A stretch of 64,000 bases of DNA from Paulinella micropora (GCA_009731375.1 BJOX01000108.1:201769-265768), one strand, 5' to 3'. Numbered from the stretch's first letter, positions 49,109-58,165 are shown. The notes: a model not told the origin generated them from the sequence alone. Program-made: numbers and translations.

Positions 49109-50530
49109 ATGAGTGAAACCAAGGACATGAAGAACACTGAGGAGTTGATGTCCCTCAACAACCTCAAGTATGAGTTGCCAGCAAATCTGGCGCTCACTGA
49201 ACAGGGGAGCATTTTTAAGAAGAACTTCTCCGATCAGCAGACTTATACCAGTTCGTCGGGGACTGAAATGATTTTTACGCTACAGGCAAGCACTGATTTT
49301 GTTTATGGAAAGAATTGCTATTTGTCGTTTGACATTAAAGCAGATGGTGCTGATACTAAAGCACATAATAATTGTGCCATTGGTTTTCAAAACACCCCCG
49401 CGACTGCTATTTTTGAAAGATTTCTGTTGGAAAGTAAGGATGGTAGCGAACTTGAACGAATTGAAGATGTTAATAAAATGGTGCGAAATATTCTCCCGTG
49501 GCATTACCCTTTTGATTATCGTCGGCAGGCACAGATGGCGGGACAAAGAGAAAATGTTGAAGTTAACGCGAATGTTACCGATTCATCGGTTACTAACTTC
49601 GCACTCAATGACATTACTGCATGTGCTACTGGCCAATATTTGAGAGTTTGTATTCCTCTCCATTACTTTTCGGGGGTGTTTAATGAAGAAACTCTCATTC
49701 CTCCCTCTTTGATTAGCGGTATGAGACTTCGTTTGACATTTGCTCCGCCTCAGGAAGCATTTACGATTATTGGAAGTAGTGATGGTGCGGTTCCAGAAAA
49801 TTTTACCACGACTGCTTTGGCTTACACCGTATCAAATCCAGTTGTAATGTTGGAAACCTTCTCTCTTGCTCCCGCTGTGCAGAGAAATATTTTGGAACAG
49901 ATGGGAAGCAAGGATGGGCTTCCATACACTTATGAAACGTATTACAACCAAAAGGCAAATCCGGGGACCAATTCTGTTGATTTTAATCTTCAAGTGAATA
50001 AGGCAGTAGCACGTGCTCAATGCTTGTATATTGTCACTCAAAAGGTGCTCGCAGATAGCGCCGAAATTGATAACTTAGGAACGACTCAAATGCCTTACAG
50101 ACAATATCAATGCCGTATTGGTGATTGGTATGCTCCTCAACAGAAGATGGAAATCGGTGGCACTACTGATTCACTCGCATCAGTTCAAAGAGGATGTGCT
50201 GAGTTGTATGCTAACAATCTTCAAGCGACTATGGGCATTCGTGATGCTTATATGACTTCCTCTGTTTCACTTGAAAACTTTCGTAAGTATTATGCTCTTA
50301 CAGGCAAAACGGGGCTTACATCTAACGCTGGTTTTGCTACCATTATCCAGACACTCAACCAATCGCCACACATTGGAGCATCTGGTCTTGCGTTTAATAA
50401 CTCGCGAACTGCGGAAGTTACTCTTCGTTATGCGGATGGTTATGGTGCTACAAATAAAGCCATCACTGCTTGGTTGAAATATGTCAAAGTTGCGTCTATC
50501 TATCCCTCTCGCTGTGTGGTCAAACAATAA
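49109..50530 (+). CDS. Major capsid protein (double jelly-roll, PLV type)
   Basis: Intact 473-codon frame (MSETKDMKNTEELMSLNNLK) after CATTTCCACCATG. Codon use is more GC-balanced than in neighbouring genes. It has many beta-strand-like segments (YGKNCYLSFDIKADG, ATAIFERFLLESKDG, YLRVCIPLHYFSGVFN, SGMRLRLTFAPPQEAF) and PWHYPFDYRRQAQM. Length and position next to penton and ATPase fit Polinton-like capsid proteins. It is only remotely similar to the A capsid protein, so the two elements have distinct capsids. It would form the icosahedral shell. Confidence 0.83.
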   Translation: MSETKDMKNTEELMSLNNLKYELPANLALTEQGSIFKKNFSDQQTYTSSSGTEMIFTLQASTDFVYGKNCYLSFDIKADGADTKAHNNCAIGFQNTPATAIFERFLLESKDGSELERIEDVNKMVRNILPWHYPFDYRRQAQMAGQRENVEVNANVTDSSVTNFALNDITACATGQYLRVCIPLHYFSGVFNEETLIPPSLISGMRLRLTFAPPQEAFTIIGSSDGAVPENFTTTALAYTVSNPVVMLETFSLAPAVQRNILEQMGSKDGLPYTYETYYNQKANPGTNSVDFNLQVNKAVARAQCLYIVTQKVLADSAEIDNLGTTQMPYRQYQCRIGDWYAPQQKMEIGGTTDSLASVQRGCAELYANNLQATMGIRDAYMTSSVSLENFRKYYALTGKTGLTSNAGFATIIQTLNQSPHIGASGLAFNNSRTAEVTLRYADGYGATNKAITAWLKYVKVASIYPSRCVVKQ

Positions 50531-50572
50531 AAAAATTAAAAATTAGAATAATATATAATTTATAATATAGCA

Positions 50573-51352
50573 ATGTCATTTACGATAAGCAATCTTGAAG
50601 ACGAAAAGCGCACCCGCAAAAATTTCCTCCTTCGCGTCTCCTCAAGTGATAAAACAGAATCCAAATCCGCTTCTACTCACAATGGCCGTTTCGTCGTTGA
50701 TTTACCAGCAACTGGTCGTAATAATGATATAATCAGTGCTTATGTCGTTAAAAGTATCTCTATTCCAAACGTTTTCCCAAACATACCGAGTTATGCCAAC
50801 ACTCTCACATTGATTAAAGCAACTGGATCGGCTACAAAAACGGCAATCATAACAGAAAATCAATACACCATTGATACATTTATTACCGCTCTTCAAACTG
50901 CGATTAATTCAGCAATTACCCCAAACTCCGTAGTTATAACTTTGAACTCCGTTAATAAATTGAATTTCGCTTTCACTGGTGATACGTATAGTTTTGATTA
51001 CGATAATAGCACGATTAGAGACAAAATAGGACTAACTGCCGATATCTCGGCGGCGGCGAGTAGCACCATGCAGTCTATAGTCAATCTAATCGGTGAAACG
51101 GCCGTTTATGTACATAGCCGTGCTTTAAATCAGTCTGGTTTAGTTGAAGCAAATGGTAATTTCTCCGTGGTCGGTAAATGTAATCTAGATAAACCCTACG
51201 GAGTCCAGTGCTATTTTGAGAGTTCTAATGATGTCGCCGATTACTTGCCATTTAATACAACGAAAAGTTTAAGGTCTATTGATATTGTAATTAGAAATGC
51301 GAGTGGTGAGTTTTGGAGGTTCCTGTCAATTTTGAAGTTTCAATTCTCTTGA
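50573..51352 (+). CDS. Penton / minor capsid jelly-roll protein
   Basis: A 259-codon frame (MSFTISNLEDEKRTRKNFLL). The family pattern is visible: THNGRFVVDLPATGRNNDII, VVKSISIPNVFPNIPSYANT, then a central ENQYTIDTFITALQTAI resembling IPEGNYTMNNLKNKL of the A penton. In the given frame the last ~13 residues (FWRFLSILKFQFS) look unlike the family. A one-base shift near 51317 would instead run to a TAA at 51367-51369, so the C-terminus is uncertain. Located directly after the major capsid gene. Confidence 0.72.
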   Translation: MSFTISNLEDEKRTRKNFLLRVSSSDKTESKSASTHNGRFVVDLPATGRNNDIISAYVVKSISIPNVFPNIPSYANTLTLIKATGSATKTAIITENQYTIDTFITALQTAINSAITPNSVVITLNSVNKLNFAFTGDTYSFDYDNSTIRDKIGLTADISAAASSTMQSIVNLIGETAVYVHSRALNQSGLVEANGNFSVVGKCNLDKPYGVQCYFESSNDVADYLPFNTTKSLRSIDIVIRNASGEFWRFLSILKFQFS

Positions 51353-51361
51353 AGGCGTATC

Positions 51362-51646
51362 ATGCTTAAGCAAAAAAAAGAATGTATAGATATAATGACC
51401 TACATACAAAATTTAGATATACTATTTACTCTAATCAAAAACATCAACTCATGCCGACGACAGCAACATAAAGAGCAAATCCCCTGCGGTGCTAATATTG
51501 ACCAGTTTTACATATATTTGAAGAGAAATCACGCACGTATAACCGAAAAGTTAATCAAAAACAAAGATTTTGAATACATAAAAAAAATGGCCGTAGAGAT
51601 ACAAAACAAATTTGACGCGCAAATACAAACTATACATTATGTATAG
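51362..51646 (+). CDS. Small helical protein, unknown
   Basis: A 94-codon intact frame (MLKQKKECIDIMTYIQNLDI). Mostly helical and basic (LIKNINSCRRQQHKEQIP, YLKRNHARITEKLIKNK). Follows the penton on the same strand and overlaps its alternative C-terminus. No family recognised; could be a minor virion or regulatory protein. Confidence 0.45.
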   Translation: MLKQKKECIDIMTYIQNLDILFTLIKNINSCRRQQHKEQIPCGANIDQFYIYLKRNHARITEKLIKNKDFEYIKKMAVEIQNKFDAQIQTIHYV

Positions 51647-51707
51647 ATAACGTATTCTATGATATTAAAACCTTCTTTCTTTGTTTTAGAAGCCTTCCTG
51701 TGTGTGG

Positions 51708-52943
51708 TTAGATGATGTCTTCAATCCAATTCAATGAAGCGTAAATGCTCGCACCTGTTCCTGCCACTAGAGATGCTGACACAGTCAATGTCTTACCCGT
51801 TCCAATTTTTAGGTTATAGCGAGACAAATCAATGTAAATAGAAGCACCTACAGATAATATATATGTTAATACTATGTTTCCGCCAGTGCGGGTAGTTCCT
51901 GCTGTATCTACTTCCACTATTGATGTGTTGGTATCATAATTGGAATATGACGGAGTGCCTCCAAGTGTCGCATTTAATGTTATCTTTGCTATACATATTT
52001 TATCACTTGTATTGCTCACACACAAATTTTCAAAATAAATAACATTGTAATTCGTCTTACTATTAAATGTGGCGCGGTTTCTAATGGTAAATATGGCATT
52101 TTCAGTTGCTCCTATAGTTTTGACATTGTCATACGAGTTCGTTATAGCAATAGTTCGGTCAATATTCCCCTCAACCGCCAAAAACATGCTCGCCGTTTTC
52201 ATTACAACGGATTGAAGGCTTGATGAATACGCTTTCGCATAAATAGCAAACGCCGCCTGATCCAATGATGGAGTAGTAGCAGTGCTCGCGTACTTGATAG
52301 CATGAATTACTTCCATTCGTCCAGTGCGCGGGTTTTCAATTTTAAATGTAATTTGACCGCTACCTAGATATTGGACGACTATTTCAAACACATTCAATTT
52401 GGTAAAATCAATTGTGGGGAAGTTTCCAGTATCATTACATTTATCCACATTCCAAGCATACTGACTAACCACATTTTCTACGCTTCCCGCCGTTCTTACA
52501 ACGCACATTCCCGAGTTTGATTGTCTAAAACATAAATTGTCTGCTGGTGTGCCTATGCCAATATCGCAATTAAAGGTAGTCGCGGTGGTAGATGATGGAA
52601 ACAATGCGGAGAATCTAGCAACCAAACCCATACCACTTCTATATTTGGCTCTTTCAATAGTCGTAATCTGTGCGGTTGAATTACCAGAGGCCGATGTCGT
52701 TAAAACCGCCATTGAATTAGCAGTTGATACCACACCGCCGTTTGTTTCTGTTTTGTCAAAGAAACGCGTATTAATACCATAAGTGAATACATTTTGTAAT
52801 ACTGGCGACAAAGTGGCAGTTCGCAATTCTCCGAAGGCCGTTGTAGGTAATGCGTCTCTTATAGCATCCGTTGATAATGAAGAAGAAGATGACGATGTAG
52901 TCGATGATGATGTCGTATTCGTGCTTTGACCAAAAAGGTTCAT
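51708..52943 (-). CDS. Beta-rich surface/receptor-binding-like protein, intact family member
   Basis: Intact 411-codon frame (MNLFGQSTNTTSSSTTSSSS). A serine/threonine run of ~20 residues links an N-terminal tag to a long beta-type body (FTYGINTRFFDKTETNGGVV, YRSGMGLVARFSALFP, NVFEIVVQYLGSGQITFKIE, LNATLGGTPSYSNYD). Broken copies lie at 4945-6186 (A) and 29208-29985 (B), so the gene circulates in both element types. The tag MNLFGQS parallels MNIFGRS of 39253-39882. No signal peptide or membrane anchor, so it is presumably mounted on the capsid. Which ligand it binds cannot be told from sequence. Confidence 0.7.
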   Translation of the reverse strand: MNLFGQSTNTTSSSTTSSSSSSLSTDAIRDALPTTAFGELRTATLSPVLQNVFTYGINTRFFDKTETNGGVVSTANSMAVLTTSASGNSTAQITTIERAKYRSGMGLVARFSALFPSSTTATTFNCDIGIGTPADNLCFRQSNSGMCVVRTAGSVENVVSQYAWNVDKCNDTGNFPTIDFTKLNVFEIVVQYLGSGQITFKIENPRTGRMEVIHAIKYASTATTPSLDQAAFAIYAKAYSSSLQSVVMKTASMFLAVEGNIDRTIAITNSYDNVKTIGATENAIFTIRNRATFNSKTNYNVIYFENLCVSNTSDKICIAKITLNATLGGTPSYSNYDTNTSIVEVDTAGTTRTGGNIVLTYILSVGASIYIDLSRYNLKIGTGKTLTVSASLVAGTGASIYASLNWIEDII

Positions 52944-52972
52944 TTTTATTATATAATATGTAATATAAAAAC

Positions 52973-53242
52973 ATGCCAGTTATTATTAAAGAATTGCCCG
53001 CGGATATCGTTGGCCACATTAAAACCTTTGTGTATTTGGGAAGCGAAAAACCTGTCAAAGGGACTTGTGATATATGCGGGATTTCTCCTACATTTCAATC
53101 TCATCCCCCCATTATAGCGGTTGATATTGACGATGTAGATGGTGTTCAGTTTTTCACAATCTGTTCTATTAATTGCTACAGACAAGAGACTAATATTAGA
53201 GCAAAATATCGTGAGCCTTCATTGATTGTGGTTAAGTATTAG
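52973..53242 (+). CDS. F-box-like small protein with zinc-binding cysteines
   Basis: Intact 89-codon frame. N-terminus MPVIIKELPADIVGHIKTFV follows the L-P-x-D/E-x-x-x-x-I F-box-like pattern. Then CDICGISPTF, and FTICSINCYRQETN supplies a second Cys pair. A decayed homologue sits at 61907-62133 in D, likewise beside the integration enzyme gene. F-box-like proteins recruit ubiquitin ligases, so a host-manipulation role is possible, but the box is too short to be sure. Its last bases overlap the convergent recombinase gene. Confidence 0.55.
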   Translation: MPVIIKELPADIVGHIKTFVYLGSEKPVKGTCDICGISPTFQSHPPIIAVDIDDVDGVQFFTICSINCYRQETNIRAKYREPSLIVVKY

Positions 53243-54561
53243 CCTTCTTTCTAAGTCTAGCACTTCGTCTTAATGGTTGCTTCTCTTCTTCTGGTTGTTT
53301 CTCTTCTTCTGGCTTTTCCTTCTTCTGCTTTACAAACTCATTAACAAGTACTGCTCCTATCCCACTTAATTGCCGTAGTTTAGTATTTGTTATTTGCCCC
53401 TCGTAATCGTTCCATATCCGCTCAAGTAATTCGTTTTTATCCTCTTTACTAGCCCTCTTACCTAATGGTGTATAACTGCTTTCCTCTTCTCCGTTTTCGC
53501 TAATATTATTTAAATTCAAGTATAAATCTATTTTCCTTCTTAACTCCTCAAGTTCAGTTTTAATTCCTTCTGCTTTAATCTCCTCAGGATCGGCCACATT
53601 TACCCACGAATACGAAAAACTTGTCATCATATCGCCGTGCCCCAGCACATTGCTTACCCATGTGTTATAGTTCTCCAACTTTGGATTGGCAAAATTGGAA
53701 TAAGATAAACTTGCATACAACTTTCTCAGCATTGAAGACCTTTGTTTATAATCCGCCAGCCACGGAAAGATTTTAATTATTCGTTTGTTCAATTCATTGT
53801 TCTTTTGTTTATCAAGCACCCCTTCTTTGTTAATGATAACCGCTTTCTTTTTTCTAAAATAGTTTCTAATTGAATTTACCTTTTCAATTACAAAAGCGGG
53901 AGTAAAAAGAATAACTGGCCTTTCTGTCCAATTCTTTTCTTGTCCCTCTCGCTTCTTCGCTAGATTATTCACTCTTAACCAACTCGGCTTATCGGGCACC
54001 AGTTCATATGTATTTTTATCAAATATCTCTACAGGGCGGGCACCAGTTGCTATCATTAATGCGAGCAGTTTCAAATACACATCATTGCTCATAATCATAT
54101 CGTTCATTTTCGCCATCACATCCCGCACATCTATTTGTATTTTTTTTTTTATTCTTTTGCTTCACATCTTTCTTGTATCCTTCTACGATTTCAATTCTTT
54201 CATCTTCGTTCAAATTGAAGTATTTATCTAGTTTGGACATTTCATAAACTTTTTCACTTTGATTTGGTTTAATTGCCTTCATTCTAACTTCAGATATTCG
54301 TTGTCGTCTTGATTGCAAATTCGGATATATTAAGACATACTTGGGGTAAATAACTTTTAATGCTTCAAGTGCTTCTTTCTCAGTTGTTTGATTACTAAAT
54401 AACATAATTATGGCTTTATGAAAAGCCATTGACGGCTTAGCATTAATTTCAAAAAAGTCAGACACAACATTATAAATTTTATGAGCAGTGTCTGCTACTT
54501 TCAACTGCCTTACAAACTTTCTATCCTTCTCACTCCACATTGGCCAGTGTATATTAAACAA
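53232..54561 (-). pseudogene. Tyrosine recombinase, telomere-resolvase-like, frameshifted in a poly-A run
   Basis: Two minus-strand frames (54561-54082 and 54128-53232) join at a run of 11-12 A (plus-strand T, ~54139-54150). One base difference would make a single frame of about 440 codons. The N-terminal part is helical and basic (WSEKDRKFVRQLKVADTA). The catalytic part has ALMIATGARPVEIF (first Arg), SSMLRKLYASLSY (second Arg, in an RKxYA context as in protelomerases) and VLGHGDMMTSFSY, with His and the Tyr nine residues later. The C-terminus is K/E-rich. It replaces the rve integrase of A and D. The palindromic ends of C would be natural substrates for such an enzyme; that link is inference. 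Confidence 0.75.
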
Positions 54562-54605
54562 GTTTATATTGTTCTAAGTCAGAAATAATATCAAAGGCGA
54601 TTTAA

Positions 54606-55088
54606 TTAACGAATTTGAACCATCCAATTGATTTGAGATACCCCATACTTCAACTTGGCCAAGGCCGTGATGCTGTTGTAAATGACCAACTCTTTATTTA
54701 CCCCACTACCTTTTGACACCAAAAAATAATATCTATATTTCGGATCTTTGACGCTGTCATCCATCTTCGCTTTCGCATAGAAACAACTCGGGTCTTCACG
54801 ATGAGATGACTTACTGGTGAATAACTTGACAGACTTGAGGGCATTCACGAAAGTCTTTTTCATTTCAACAAATCTCTTAGTAGAAGTGAGAGTGACACGA
54901 TCTGGAATGTCGTTGAAACTAACCCACGGACGAGGGATGACTTCCTTGCCATCGGTTGGCGAAGGCGAAGGCGAAGGCGAAGGCGAAGGTGCCGCGGCTT
55001 TTGCTTCCACTCCCTCCTCCTCCTCTTCTTCCTCCTCCTCGCGATGAAACCCCATAGCATTCATCTCATCGGCGAGTTCCTCCGACAT
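54606..55088 (-). CDS. Terminal-region protein with acidic and SP-repeat N-terminus
   Basis: The ATG at 55088 (MSEELADEMNAMGFHREEEE) begins an acidic run of about ten E, then five Ser-Pro pairs. The folded C-terminal half (VSFNDIPDRVTLTSTKRFVE, CFYAKAKMDDSVKDPKYRYY, LVIYNSITALAKLKYGVSQI) matches the D copy (FLVAVDNPDELIIFNSLTAI) and, more weakly, the A copy at 19477-19944. The conserved hairpin begins 3 bases upstream of the ATG, as in A. Retained at the right end of all three elements; function unknown, possibly binding terminal DNA. Confidence 0.68.
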   Translation of the reverse strand: MSEELADEMNAMGFHREEEEEEEEEGVEAKAAAPSPSPSPSPSPTDGKEVIPRPWVSFNDIPDRVTLTSTKRFVEMKKTFVNALKSVKLFTSKSSHREDPSCFYAKAKMDDSVKDPKYRYYFLVSKGSGVNKELVIYNSITALAKLKYGVSQINWMVQIR

Positions 55089-55091
55089 CAC

Positions 55092-55133
55092 CTACCCACA
55101 CATCAAAAAGCACAAAAACACATATGTGGGTAG
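55092..55133. promoter_or_regulatory. Conserved terminal hairpin of element C
   Basis: CTACCCACACAT (55092-55103) pairs with ATATGTGGGTAG (55122-55133), one mismatch, with an A-rich loop. Counterpart of 19948-19989 in A at the same distance from the terminal gene ATG. Confidence 0.7.
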
Positions 55134-55235
55134 TGCCTTAAAGCCGTTCTAATTTATAACATTTAATCTGTGCTTTTTTATAAATAAATAATGAGAAGGG
55201 TTGTAGCCTTATTTGTTGTCTATCGTGATGCTTAA

Positions 55236-55257
55236 GGAGAGGTGAGCGGGTAGGCAG
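55236..55257. promoter_or_regulatory. Conserved GC-rich box, right end of C
   Basis: GAGAGGTGAGCGGGTAGGCA is identical to the box at 20105-20126 in A and lies at the same distance from the hairpin. It stands out from AT-rich surroundings. Confidence 0.6.
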
Positions 55258-55328
55258 ATGCACAACATAAACAAGGCTACTCTAATCCTCTCTCATACAT
55301 CTGTACATGTTCCCAGCACACTCGTTCA

Positions 55329-55715
55329 TCAGTCTATTTTCTGATTTAATTTGGACTGGGATATGTGCTGAATATCTAATGTAGGATTGATTGAAACTAA
55401 GTTTTTCGCTTTCAATCCCTCTAAGAATTCTATCTTGGACAACTTTGCTAAACTCGCTCCTATGCTCCCTACTCCACTCTTTGAATCTCTTTCATTATCC
55501 AATCTTCTAATCATAATGTCAATTGCTCTCATTTTGGTTAGGTCTGGTTTCATTTTCTCCTTCAATAATTCTATTTCTTTATTTGCTTTGGCTACTCTTT
55601 CTTCACATCTTATTCTATACTTCTTCAAATTAGTCTTACTCTCCTTCGTCGTCTTAAAGACATCAATCCATTCTTCAATCGTTCTGTCTTCCCTACTTAC
55701 TAGGTTCTCACTCAT
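55329..55715 (-). CDS. Terminal-repeat-linked coiled-coil protein
   Basis: The ATG at 55715 (MSENLVSREDRTIEEWIDVF) gives 128 residues and is chosen because the A counterpart starts MSDSES. The body is a K/E-rich coiled coil (NLKKYRIRCEERVAKANKEI, LLKEKMKPDLTKMRAIDI). The frame stays open upstream through a GC-rich stretch with three GCGGGCAG repeats (55758-55782), which is probably leader. The gene is adjacent to the right terminal repeat, as at 20152-20608. Function unknown. Confidence 0.55.
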   Translation of the reverse strand: MSENLVSREDRTIEEWIDVFKTTKESKTNLKKYRIRCEERVAKANKEIELLKEKMKPDLTKMRAIDIMIRRLDNERDSKSGVGSIGASLAKLSKIEFLEGLKAKNLVSINPTLDIQHISQSKLNQKID

Positions 55716-55849
55716 TCTGTTTATGAGGATGTTCTGGCAGTTTTGCCCGCTTGTCTGGCGGGCAGGCGGGCAGGCGGGCACACGGCATTGTTTTGCCCGC
55801 ACACTTTTACTGAAAAATAATAATAATTTTTTCCATTTCTACGTGTCGT

Positions 55850-55905
55850 CCCTGCTCCACTTTTTTTCCAGATTATCTCTTAAGTTGGATGTGTATGTTT
55901 TTATG
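55850..55905. repeat. Inner part of the right terminal repeat of C
   Basis: TTTTTTTCCAGATTATCTCT and GGATGTGTATGTTTTTATG match 20757-20801 of the A right repeat. The N gap begins directly after, so the pol III-type boxes expected further out cannot be seen. Confidence 0.7.
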
Positions 55906-56678
55906 NNNNNNNNNNNNNNNNNNNNNNNNNNNNNNNNNNNNNNNNNNNNNNNNNNNNNNNNNNNNNNNNNNNNNNNNNNNNNNNNNNNNNNNNNNNNNNN
56001 NNNNNNNNNNNNNNNNNNNNNNNNNNNNNNNNNNNNNNNNNNNNNNNNNNNNNNNNNNNNNNNNNNNNNNNNNNNNNNNNNNNNNNNNNNNNNNNNNNNN
56101 NNNNNNNNNNNNNNNNNNNNNNNNNNNNNNNNNNNNNNNNNNNNNNNNNNNNNNNNNNNNNNNNNNNNNNNNNNNNNNNNNNNNNNNNNNNNNNNNNNNN
56201 NNNNNNNNNNNNNNNNNNNNNNNNNNNNNNNNNNNNNNNNNNNNNNNNNNNNNNNNNNNNNNNNNNNNNNNNNNNNNNNNNNNNNNNNNNNNNNNNNNNN
56301 NNNNNNNNNNNNNNNNNNNNNNNNNNNNNNNNNNNNNNNNNNNNNNNNNNNNNNNNNNNNNNNNNNNNNNNNNNNNNNNNNNNNNNNNNNNNNNNNNNNN
56401 NNNNNNNNNNNNNNNNNNNNNNNNNNNNNNNNNNNNNNNNNNNNNNNNNNNNNNNNNNNNNNNNNNNNNNNNNNNNNNNNNNNNNNNNNNNNNNNNNNNN
56501 NNNNNNNNNNNNNNNNNNNNNNNNNNNNNNNNNNNNNNNNNNNNNNNNNNNNNNNNNNNNNNNNNNNNNNNNNNNNNNNNNNNNNNNNNNNNNNNNNNNN
56601 NNNNNNNNNNNNNNNNNNNNNNNNNNNNNNNNNNNNNNNNNNNNNNNNNNNNNNNNNNNNNNNNNNNNNNNNNNNNNN
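55906..56678. other. Assembly gap (773 N)
   Basis: A run of N between the terminal repeat and the C-rich subterminal repeat of C. Confidence 0.95.
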
Positions 56679-56739
56679 CCCCCCCCCCCCCCCCGCCACT
56701 CACTTCGTGAGTGTCCGCCCCCCCTTCCCCCCTATGGTC
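56679..56739. repeat. C-rich subterminal inverted repeat of element C, right copy
   Basis: Inverse of 34684-34744: poly-C, mini-hairpin CACTCACTTCGTGAGTG, then CCCCCCTTCCCCCCTATGGTC leading into the palindrome. Confidence 0.85.
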
Positions 56740-57139
56740 ATTTATGTATATACGGCTGTCTATCCGCAACGTATAAAACAAGCCTTAAAAAAAATGAAAA
56801 ACCAACATTAGACATACAGAAAACATACACAGAAAATAAAAAAACATACCTTTGTTTTACAAAAAAACGACACACGAAGCACACTAAGAGAGATTTTGAC
56901 GAAATAACGACAAAAAACATTAGATACGTAGTATATATATCATTTTATGAAATAAAATGTGTTTTTTGTCATTATTTCGTCAAAATCTCTCTTAGTGTGC
57001 TTCGTGTGTCGTTTTTTTGTAAAACAAAGGTATGGTCTTTTTATTTTCTGTGTATGTTTTCTGTATGTCTAATGTTGGTTTTTCATTTTTTTAAGGCTTG
57101 TTTTATACGTTGCGGATAGACAGCCGTATATACATAAAT
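56740..57139. repeat. Right terminal palindrome of element C (400 bp)
   Basis: Arms 56740-56918 and ~56959-57139 with a 40-base spacer that is the reverse complement of the spacer in the left palindrome. So the two palindromes are in inverted orientation, as ends of one element should be. Arm identity to the left copy is nearly complete. Confidence 0.92.
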
Positions 57140-57143
57140 GACC
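57140..57143. other. GACC flank, right copy
   Basis: Direct repeat of the GACC at 34281-34284. Outside it the DNA is again TA/CATA microsatellite, as on the left, which supports a single interrupted host locus. Confidence 0.5.
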
Positions 57144-57161
57144 ATATATACATATGTACAT

Positions 57162-57193
<32 letters not shown>

Positions 57194-57340
57194 GTGTGTG
57201 TATATATATATATATTGCATACATACGCATATATATGCATGCGTGCATACATGCATACATACATACATACATACATACATTCATACAAGGATAAACATAC
57301 ACACAAAGATCAACATATATATGTATGCATACATTTTTTA
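57144..57340. repeat. TA/CATA microsatellite on the right flank of C
   Basis: TATATACATATG-type and CATA repeats, matching in kind the DNA left of 34281. Confidence 0.9.
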
Positions 57341-57520
57341 TCAATTAATCAATCGATCTATCTGAATAGTGAATGTGTTGCTCAGCTTAATTTTCCATGG
57401 CTCAAATTGCTGTTTCTGGGAAATAATCTTCAGGAAAACGGTTCGCTCGCTCGACCAACCAAATTACTTAAATTATTAAATATCCAAAGTCTTCCATATA
57501 TGTTGATGCTTTTGTTTCAG

Positions 57521-57577
57521 TGCAGTAAGGACTACTGCTTCATCACCTGCCGCTTCCTGATCCTCCACTGCATCGGC
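57521..57577 (+). other. Possible additional host exon
   Basis: Strong splice-like borders, TTTTGTTTCAG and GTAAGTAC, enclose 57 bases open only in phase 0 (CSKDYCFITCRFLILHCIG). Its phase does not fit the next exon at 57660, so it may belong to another isoform, be untranslated, or be spurious. Confidence 0.3.
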
Positions 57578-57659
57578 GTAAGTACTTATTGATTAGTGTG
57601 AATTTACGGCAACTCAAACAACAACCCAAGATATTTTAATTTGCTTGTTTGTTTCGTAG

Positions 57660-57757
57660 CATATCGTTGGATGCATATGGCGGTCTCGACGATGTTAGCA
57701 TGAAAGCTAACAGTACGCAGCAAAACCGCGCAACACGTAACTATCTCTCTCTCTTTC

Positions 57758-57794
<37 letters not shown>

Positions 57795-57839
57795 GTATCT
57801 TTCTCTCTCTCTCTCCCTCTCTCTCTCTCTCTTTCTATC

Positions 57840-57910
<71 letters not shown>

Positions 57911-57919
57911 TTCTCTCTT

Positions 57920-57950
<31 letters not shown>

Positions 57951-58118
57951 GTCTATCTATCTCTTTCTATCGTTCTCAACCTCTCTCCACCTCTTTCTAT
58001 ATATATATTATATATATGTATATATATATATATATATCTGTCTCTGCTCTCTCTATCCCTTTATCTCATTCTCTCCCTCTCTCTCTCTCTCTTTCTAACT
58101 CTCTCTCTCTCTCTCTCT

Positions 58119-58165
<47 letters not shown>

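Noticed and set aside
55716-55802. Upstream extension of the terminal-repeat-linked gene through a GC-rich repeat
   Set aside because: It would need a GTG start, and the homologue in element A starts at the equivalent of the ATG at 55715.
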